Positions 57,537-64,000 of a DNA stretch of 64,000 nucleotides are shown here, one piece after another. A model generated the notes under the pieces. The model searched no databases, was not told the origin of the DNA, and saw nothing but the letters and a program-made list of their open reading frames with translations. Source of the stretch: Akebia trifoliata (taxonomy: Eukaryota; Streptophyta; Magnoliopsida; Ranunculales; Lardizabalaceae); contig CM030718.1 of assembly GCA_017979445.1 (NCBI GenBank), forward strand, positions 14,858,760-14,922,759. Reading direction: 5' to 3'. Position numbers and translations under genes: made by a program. Position 1 is the stretch's first letter. Each line of letters starts with the position of its first letter.

Positions 57537-58285
57537 TGATTGGGTTCTTTTTCTTCTTCTTCCCAGCTATTTTTTAAAAGAAAGAGATAAAGATAGGGTG
57601 GGTTCTGTTAGTGATCCTCTTCAAGAGGGGGATCTCCTCCTGTTTCCCTGATCAAGATATAAAAGTTGGAATGAAAGTTTTCTGATGATTCTTTCATAAC
57701 TCAGAGGACTTAAAAAGTACAACACAACTGACTTAACAATCCACTACTGGACAGTAGTTACTCCACACAACCCAACCCCATCATGGTTTTTAAACTCGTC
57801 CGAGACGTATCGTCCGAGTTAACTCGGTATCAGAGTCTAACGAGACCAACTCACAATGTCTCATGAGACGACAGCGTTGAAATTTTTTTCAGAAATTTTC
57901 AGATTTTTAAAATGGTTAAACCGTTAAAAACCATCGTCTCAATGTCGAACGAGACGAGACGTATCGTTCGAGTCAACTCGGTATCGGAGCTGAACGAGAC
58001 GGGATAACGAGTTTAAAAACCATGAACCCCATATGATTTTTACAACCACCCTAAACCATCTAAACCCAATCATCAATACCAAAGCATAAAAAAAAACAAC
58101 ATAACTGACCTGCTGGACTAACTAATTCAGTATAACTCACACTTTGACTAACTACTGAATATAACTCAATCTAACAAACTTATACTAAATACAACTCCCT
58201 ACATGCACATCATGAAATTGCTACACCAGTTACCATTTCTGACTGATTGACTGATATGGTGCAAAAAACAGTTACACCCATATAG
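57537..58285 (-). repeat. 5' LTR of the Gypsy element, with MITE
   Basis: Homologous to 52533-53246 and interrupted by a 243-bp MITE at 57782-58024. The 5' terminus (plus-strand end near 58285) has mutated, so that boundary is approximate. Confidence 0.75.
57782..58024. mobile_element. hAT-like MITE, 243 bp
   Basis: Perfect termini 'catggtttttaaactcg' and 'cgagtttaaaaaccatg' are inverted, and AACCCCAT is duplicated on both sides (57774-57781 and 58025-58032), a perfect 8-bp duplication typical of hAT insertion. The interior repeats 'cgagacgtatcgt(c/t)cgagt' near both ends. Non-coding. Confidence 0.88.
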
Positions 58286-58799
58286 TGTACATGCATGAAA
58301 ATTCTAGTTTAAAGCTTGAGATTCCACAATTTATGACTTGTAGAATCTGAATTTTCTGAAAACCCACTTGTGAGGTTTTCAGAATCTGAATTTTTTGAAA
58401 ACCCACTAGTGAGGATTATTCAAAAAAAAAAAAAAAAATCTCATCTTTTTTTCTTCCTCCACTAAAACCCCAGTTGAAGATTTTTAAATCTTTAAAAAAG
58501 TTCCAAAATCAGATCTAAAAAAATCTCTACTTTTCTTCCTTCTCTCTCTTTCAATCTCATAACCAGTATCCATTCACCAAAATCATTAAAAATCAAATAT
58601 TTTCTTTAAAAACCCATCTCACTTATAGAGAGATCCATCTATTATCTGTTATGAAAAATGCAAGATCCAACATCATTTCAATTGATCAAACACCTTATTT
58701 TTCAAAGCAATAGCACTTGAAAATTGAAATGCCCTCCTCGTTGCCAGAGACAGAGAAAAGAGAGAGAGAAAGAGACGAAATCGGTTCGTTTTGGGATTT

Positions 58800-58937
58800 G
58801 TTTTTTTGTCCTTTTAGTAGGAGAAGATTGTGATGTGGCAAATAATAGATGACATTACAATGAATGATGAATAATATCTAAATGAGGGTTTTTAATCTAA
58901 GGGTTGATACGCTGGTTCGTATATTTCTCTCCCAGGA
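58800..58937 (-). repeat. Inverted-repeat arm, right
   Basis: Reverse complement reads 'cacgcttgttcctgggagag' ... 'gattaaaaaccctcatttag' ... 'atgtcatctatt' and matches 52146-52258. It ends about 220 bp before the S5 start codon. Confidence 0.65.
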
Positions 58938-59089
58938 ACAAGCGTGTGATAGCGGAAATCTTATTTATTTATTTATTATTATATATATCGGGTATGGGTC
59001 AGTTTTTATGATCCAAACCCGATTCATTGGTTATTTTAGGGCGACCTCCTCTCTCTCCTTTTTTCCGTAAAATAAAAGAGCAAGCTTAA

Positions 59090-59098
59090 TTAGGGTTT
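59090..59098 (-). promoter_or_regulatory. Telo-box (AAACCCTAA)
   Basis: Plus-strand TTAGGGTTT, reverse complement AAACCCTAA, lies 57 bases before the start codon. Telo-boxes are known to be enriched in promoters and leaders of plant ribosomal protein and translation genes. Confidence 0.6.
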
Positions 59099-59155
59099 TA
59101 GAGAAGCAGCCTCAAAGACTCTCTTGTGCTGTGCCTGTGCGTAAGTGGAGCGGCC

Positions 59156-62100
59156 ATGGCGATAGTTGCTCAACCCGAAGTTAAGCTATTCAATCGATGG
59201 TCTTTCGAAGAGGTAGAGGTTGGTATCTTCCTTCTCCTCTCAGAAACCCTAATCTCCTTTCTTTCTATTTCCGATTTGTTCACTTTCGACCTACTCTTTT
59301 GACTTTATTTCTATGTTCAATCTGTTGTTTGTTTTTGGTGCGATCATTCTGAAAGTAATGGTGGTCGTCATTTCAATTATATTGATAAATTGTTAGATAA
59401 ATTGGTTTATATGTGCTCTGAGATTTATGAAAATTTATATATATTGATAGAACAAAAGTGAGTGACTATGGAAGAAACTTATGTGGGTGATTCGATTTAT
59501 TTATAAACATTAATATAAATGATGGATACATGGCCACACTTTTTCAGTATAAGAGAAACCACCTTATTCTATCTATCACCTATTGGGGTTACTCAATTTT
59601 ACATATATGTTCCATTTTTCAAATTAATTTTCCAACTGTCCATCCCAACATCCTCCCCTTTACTTTTCTCAATTTACAAGTAAAAATGCTGTTTCTTGAT
59701 TACCCAACATTCAACTTCATAAAGCATAGATTTTTTCCTTTGATATTGTAGGGTACTCCCACACCCTTTGGGATGGGACTAATTCCTATGGTCTCACAAC
59801 CCAACCCCACAAAGGTGTATGGTTTGGTAGATCTTACTTTCTTTTGATAAAAAAAAATTCTTTTAATTTGTTTGGTATGTGTCTGTCATATTCCATTATA
59901 ATGGGTACTACTAAAATTAAACAAGTCCTTAATTTTAATGGAATAGTGATTCTTTCTTTGAAGGAGTGGTTCATTTCATTTTGGTAAATATATTATTATT
60001 TTTGGTTGGCATACTATATCTGTTATGATCATAGATACAAATCTCACTGTATGGTTTGTTAGTATTGTTTCAAATCTGTAATATTAGCTAAATGTTGTGG
60101 GTAGGGATGAATATTAAACTGATGACATGGTAAAGTCTGTGATTTGTAATACCACAAACTTGGTATCAAAACCTTTCCTTTACACTTAAACCTATAAAAA
60201 AAATGTCATTTTTAAGCCACAGAAATCTAATTTCCACCACCAACATATGCACTTGAGGTGCGTGCCTTTAACTTGAGCAATGAAAATGGTGTAGAAGGTG
60301 TGTATTTGTTATTTTCAAACCCCACTAGCTTTTCTGAGTTTTAGTAAGACTTAATTCATTTGGGGAGTATTTGGGACAAGCTTTGAGACTTTTGCCTCAA
60401 ACTTCTTTCAAACACTGGACTTCAGATCTATTATTGTGTAAAAGGGGATCATAAGTCACTTGAGGCGAGAGAGTAAAGTAATATTCATAGTTTGATCATT
60501 TTGTGAGGCCTTCATTGCACCGTCAAAGCTGGTATTGAATGTGTGGTTTTTATGTCTCTAGGGTAGCATGACAGTGCTGGTAGCAGTTGTAGGCCATTTG
60601 CTTTTATAATTTGATGTCGCTCTTTGGAAATTAGATCTCTTCTCTTGCTTTTAACTTTTTAGAGGTAACATTACCAGAATATCTTTATGCTGAAGGTCAA
60701 GTGAGTTCATTCGAATAATGGAGCCAACTGAAAGTTTCGTTCATTTTTTCTTTTTGCCCATGATTTGCTTTTAACACTGATTCACAATAAATGGATTTAT
60801 TGGATGTGGCTTTGGTGTACACTTTGTATGATCCCATACGGGTGAAGTTTTGCTATATTTGTAAGAGGGTGGGCTACTTCATATTAAGTTTAGACCATCA
60901 ATTTTTCAACCTTGTGATTGTCTTCCTTTTCTCCTGTTGTGCATTTGAGGTGACACGGTAGGGTACTAATCTTTATTTTTAATTTTTGTTTGTTTCTGGT
61001 TTTTCTTGAATCTTGATGGATTTAAGTGTAGGGAGGGTTTATTTTTTGGGTACATGTGATGGTATTATCAAACTCAGACTTTACTCCTCTGAGGCAGCAC
61101 CTTCTTTTTGTCCTTAGTCTTCTATTTCCTATCTTATCTTTTCTTCCCATGTTTTTTTCGTCTTTTTCGTCCTTTCATCTGGGTTAGCGTTGGAGCAAGC
61201 ATCTGTTTCAGTTTAATAACTAGCAGCCCTGGTTGATCCATATCCATATCTAGTTAGAGATCGAGATGCAAGTCCTGGATGAAATTGACCGAGTAACTTC
61301 TTCTCTTCCATTGCTCTCTCGATCCATATGTTCTTCTTCTCTTATTTTCTAGTTTGATCCATCCTAGTTTTTCTCCTTTTTAGTCCCATTTTTGCCCGCA
61401 TGTTCAGTATGGTGCCCAACTTGTCTACACAAATAAAAACATGAGCAAAATTTGATTACTTTTGAAAAATTAAGGGGTCAGTTGTTAAACTGAACAAATA
61501 AGTGCTGAAAGACTATAATTGTTGAAATTGTATTAGCACTGAATTTAAGTGCTGAGAATGTTATCTGTTTACCTGTTTGAATTGTGTTGACCTAATTCAA
61601 ATTAAGCATTGTAATCATAGAATAAAATGACTATATTATCCTTTTTAATCACAATATGCTCTATTTGACTGTTTTAACTGCTAATTTAGATCACACATAA
61701 TAAAAAAAAAATAAATGTAAAAGATAATATGTTTTGATATTCTAAATTACGTACACAATTCATTGTACCCAAATTTTAAATTACAAGATAATAACTTTGT
61801 CATCCAATTTTAAATTTGTTCATACAACACACACGATCTTCTCTCTCGTATTAGTAGTTGGAGCAACCTATTATCTTATTTCAAAGATGAAAGAACTTAA
61901 TTTTGGATGACTAATTTTCGATGGAAATGAAGAATGGGTAATTATAAAAGTACCCTATGAATTAATAAGGGGCAACTCACACCATAGCCAATTTTTTTTT
62001 TTTGTCTTATATGGGTTAAATTTTTTGGAATGAGCCGTTTTTTTGGTGAGGATGATTTATATGGTCTGGAGATCATCATCACCAAGAATCAGCCCATTCC

Positions 62101-64000
62101 GAAACTTCTAACCCCATCAAAACTGGTTTCCAAAGAAAAAAAAAAACCAGACGATTTACAGTTCTTGAACATGTTTTGATGGGGTTAGAAGTTTTGGGAT
62201 GAGCTTATTTTTGGTGAGGATGATCTCCTCATCATAGAGATCATCCTCACCAAAAATCAGCTCATTCCGAAATTTTTAACCCGTATAAGACAAAACAATT
62301 CGGCTATAGTGTGGGTTGCCCTTATTAATTTGTGGGGTGCCTCTATAATTACCCAGAAGGATAGCTGGGGACATGAGAGGTAATATCCTTTTAAGTATAA
62401 GGGCATATTTGTCCGTGTTAGAAAAGACTGTAGCTTACTGCCTCAGTGAAAGAATTAAGTGACCCAACTACACTTATTTCTCAGCCATAAGTGCTGAAAA
62501 TATGGAGTAAACAAACATGCTGATTTGTCAATAAGTGCTGAATTGGTTTTTTTTTTTTTCAGCATTAAATGCTGAAAATAAGTGCAAATAAGCAGCCCCT
62601 AAGTGTCAACAACTGATGTGATGAATTTAGTGTATAAGTGATGTCTTGAGTTCTCCATTTTCCTAGAATATTTTAATTTTGCATGTTATTTTTGTTTTTA
62701 AATCATTTAATTCGTATGAAATAAAATAATGGCATGTAAAAATTTGCTCTACTGTAGCGGAAAGGCCCCTATTAGTTAGGTGTTGTGATGTAGGGTAGAA
62801 CACACCAACCTAGAGTTTATGTTAAAAATCAGGTTTTAGGGTAAAATCCCAAGAACTAGGAGTGATGAAGAATCTCTATGTTGAGTAAAACAGACTAGAA
62901 ACTTCAATCTAGATTTGAGACTGATGGAAATCATTCGCAAACACAAAAATTAAGAACCAATATTGGGTTCTTATGCTCAAAACAAAAAAACAAAGAAAGG
63001 GAAGAAAAGTTTCTTCTTTTTTCTTTTATTAATTAATCTTAAAAAACTAATTGTTGAATTTGTTTTATTGGAGCTCCTTATATAGATAACTCCTTAATAA
63101 CAACTTAGAAACCTTTTAAAAATATTTAAAAATAACTTCCTAATCTATGTATAACATACTACTAACCTTCTAATCCTATTAGAACTCAATTTGGACATAT
63201 AAAAGGACTTCTAATTATAACCTAAAGAATAAAAATGAATTTTAGAAAATGATAGAAACATAAAACAAATTAGAAACTAACTAGGAAAAGAAACTTTTTA
63301 AAATTGAAATAGAAACTAGTTAGGAAAAAAAGATTTTTAAAATTGAAATTGAAACTAACTAGGATTGTTAAAGCAACTTAAAATATAGAGGTTCAATAAA
63401 AGAAAAAGTCCTAAGAGAAGTGTTGGATTAGATCTTGAGGACCGGTCAAAGATTGGATCAAGTTGACTCGGTTAAATTGATTTGACTCGGTCAATGCGGT
63501 TGATTTCTTTTCTTCGATGTATCTTAACTCGATCATAGACATTGAGATGAGTGTCGGCAAGCCTATCTACATCATGTTGCCTAACACTAATCCTCATTGT
63601 TATCTTCCTAATGTTGTTCTTTCAGGTTGGCGACATATCTTTGGCGGATTACATTGGTGTGTCCACATCCAAGCATGCGACATATGTTCCACACACAGCT
63701 GGTAGGTACTCGGCCAAGAGGTTCAGGAAGGCGCAATGTCCCATTGTGGAGAGGTTGACCAATTCCCTCATGATGCATGGGCGCAACAACGGGAAGAAGC
63801 TGATGGCTGTCCGTATCATCAAGCATGCAATGGAAATCATCCATCTCCTCACAGATCTCAACCCAATTCAAGTCATTGTAGATGCTGTGATCAACAGGTT
63901 GTATATTCTTCTACTTGCCTCATGTATCTAATATATAAATATTTCTTTGCTCTCATCTCATTTATGGTGCTTGCAGTGGACCAAGAGAGGATGCTACTCG
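59156..64000 (+). CDS. 40S ribosomal protein S5 (uS7), 5' part, cut by window end
   Basis: Exon 1 59156-59218 encodes [21 protein letters not shown]. Exon 2 63626-63897 begins [20 protein letters not shown] and holds [60 protein letters not shown] and VIVDAVIN. Exon 3 starts at 63977 and gives SGPREDATR before the window ends. All introns are GT-AG; intron 1 is phase 0 with donor GTTGGT, intron 2 (63898-63976) splits the serine codon. The reading follows plant RPS5 without gaps or stops. The product belongs to the head of the cytosolic 40S subunit, uS7 family, near the mRNA exit side. About 110 of about 200 residues are in view. The start lies in 'cggccATGGcg', a good plant context, and the N-terminus matches the family. 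Confidence 0.97.
61474..62599. mobile_element. PIF/Harbinger-like MITE, carrying a nested MITE
   Basis: The left end GGGGTCAGTTGTT and the right end, reverse complement GGGGCTGCTTATT, are inverted, with TAA on both sides (61471-61473 and 62600-62602). 'taagtgctgaaa' motifs occur near both ends (61501 and 62488). TAA/TTA duplications are typical of PIF/Harbinger. The termini are short and diverged, so class is tentative. Confidence 0.5.
61936..62354. mobile_element. MULE-like MITE, nested palindrome, copy 3
   Basis: Terminal inverted repeats of about 50 bp: 'gggtaattataaaagtaccc' at 61936 against the end 'gtgcctctataattaccc' at 62354; 'ggggcaactcacaccatagc' pairs with 'gctatagtgtgggttgccc'. 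Flanks TGAAGAAT and AGAAGGAT are a weak duplication. The interior has the same four alternating units with core 'ggtgaggatgatctc' as copies 1 and 2. It sits inside S5 intron 1 and inside the 61474-62599 element. Confidence 0.78.

Larger units (their letters stand above)
52533..58285 (-). mobile_element. Degenerate Gypsy chromovirus-type element
   Basis: LTRs at 52533-53246 and 57537-58285 flank, on the minus strand, gag, reverse transcriptase, RNase H, integrase and a chromodomain-like tail, the Ty3/Gypsy chromovirus order. The leader holds a decayed iMet primer-binding site and the other end a purine tract. The flanks TGTAT (52528-52532) and TGTAC (58286-58290) may be the remains of a 5-bp duplication. 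All genes carry frameshifts and stops, and the reverse transcriptase catalytic aspartates are lost, so it cannot move on its own. Confidence 0.88.
58286..59155 (+). other. Upstream region of the S5 gene
   Basis: 870 bases between the Gypsy element and the S5 start codon. An A-run sits at 58422-58438 and an inverted-repeat arm at 58800-58937. The pyrimidine tract at 59046-59065 and a telo-box just before the start fit a ribosomal protein gene promoter and leader. The transcription start was not determined. ORF 58882-59070 is not considered a gene. Confidence 0.55.
59219..63625 (+). other. First intron of the S5 gene, 4.4 kb
   Basis: 4407 bp between exon 1 and exon 2, donor GTTGGT and acceptor TTCTTTCAG. 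It is AT- and T-rich on the coding strand, as plant introns are, and carries the nested elements at 61474-62599. ORFs inside (for example 59530-59751) show no domain. For a ribosomal protein gene this is a long first intron. No alternative exon was recognised. Confidence 0.9.

Noticed and set aside
59090..59098. Interstitial telomeric repeat
   Set aside because: Only one TTAGGGTTT unit is present, which fits a telo-box promoter element rather than telomeric DNA.
63517..63705. Plus-strand ORF starting before S5 exon 2
   Set aside because: Crosses the intron-exon border in the wrong frame; the splice-consistent frame gives the S5 protein.
63608..63871. Minus-strand 87-aa and 70-aa ORFs
   Set aside because: Antisense shadows of S5 exon 2, whose sense reading matches the ribosomal protein family without gaps.

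Overview
This window is nuclear DNA from a flowering plant, most likely a eudicot. It is AT-rich, genes are sparse and split by long introns, and most of the sequence is nested transposable elements. Recognisable host proteins are plant types: cytosolic ribosomal protein S5 (uS7 family), a GeBP/Storekeeper-type regulator, TMK-like receptor kinase relics and plant-mobile-domain relics. I cannot name the species from sequence alone.

Layout. 1-4136: old LTR-like sequence carrying a solo LTR (901-2767). 4137-8790: two tandem copies of a 2.3-kb non-coding repeat, with a partial third copy at 18940-19750. 9272-9530: a CACTA-like terminus with hairpin subterminal repeats. 9816-11634: a small non-autonomous Copia-type element (TSD GTTTC) whose 5' LTR holds a nested solo LTR (TSD GAATA). 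12930-16077: a LINE tail hit by a complete CACTA element (TSD ATC). 20012-21591: a cluster of foldback elements, including a MULE-like MITE family built as palindromes within a palindrome. 21600-25600: locally duplicated DNA with two decayed TMK-like kinase relics. 26088-27244: the GeBP-like gene, minus strand, with a C-terminal frameshift. 31000-35512: a 4.5-kb solo LTR. 38508-41893: tandem 1.7-kb repeats with broken plant-mobile-domain ORFs. 41874-51457: a complete LTR element (TSD CATAC) without pol, with a DNA transposon in its 3' LTR. 52533-58285: a degenerate chromodomain-bearing Gypsy element, minus strand, with a hAT-like MITE in its 5' LTR. 59156-64000: the 5' part of the ribosomal protein S5 gene (exon 1, a 4.4-kb first intron holding nested MITEs, exon 2, start of exon 3).

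Only two loci look like expressed host genes: the S5 gene (strong) and the GeBP-like gene (strong for family, uncertain for an intact C-terminus). The rest records successive insertion, solo-LTR formation and tandem duplication, and several events can be ordered from nesting and target-site duplications. No CRISPR array, bacterial operon or organelle segment was seen. I found no convincing new multi-gene system; the most unusual items are the nested-palindrome MITE family, the duplication that captured an LTR tip, and the pol-less LTR element with a 30-bp internal array.
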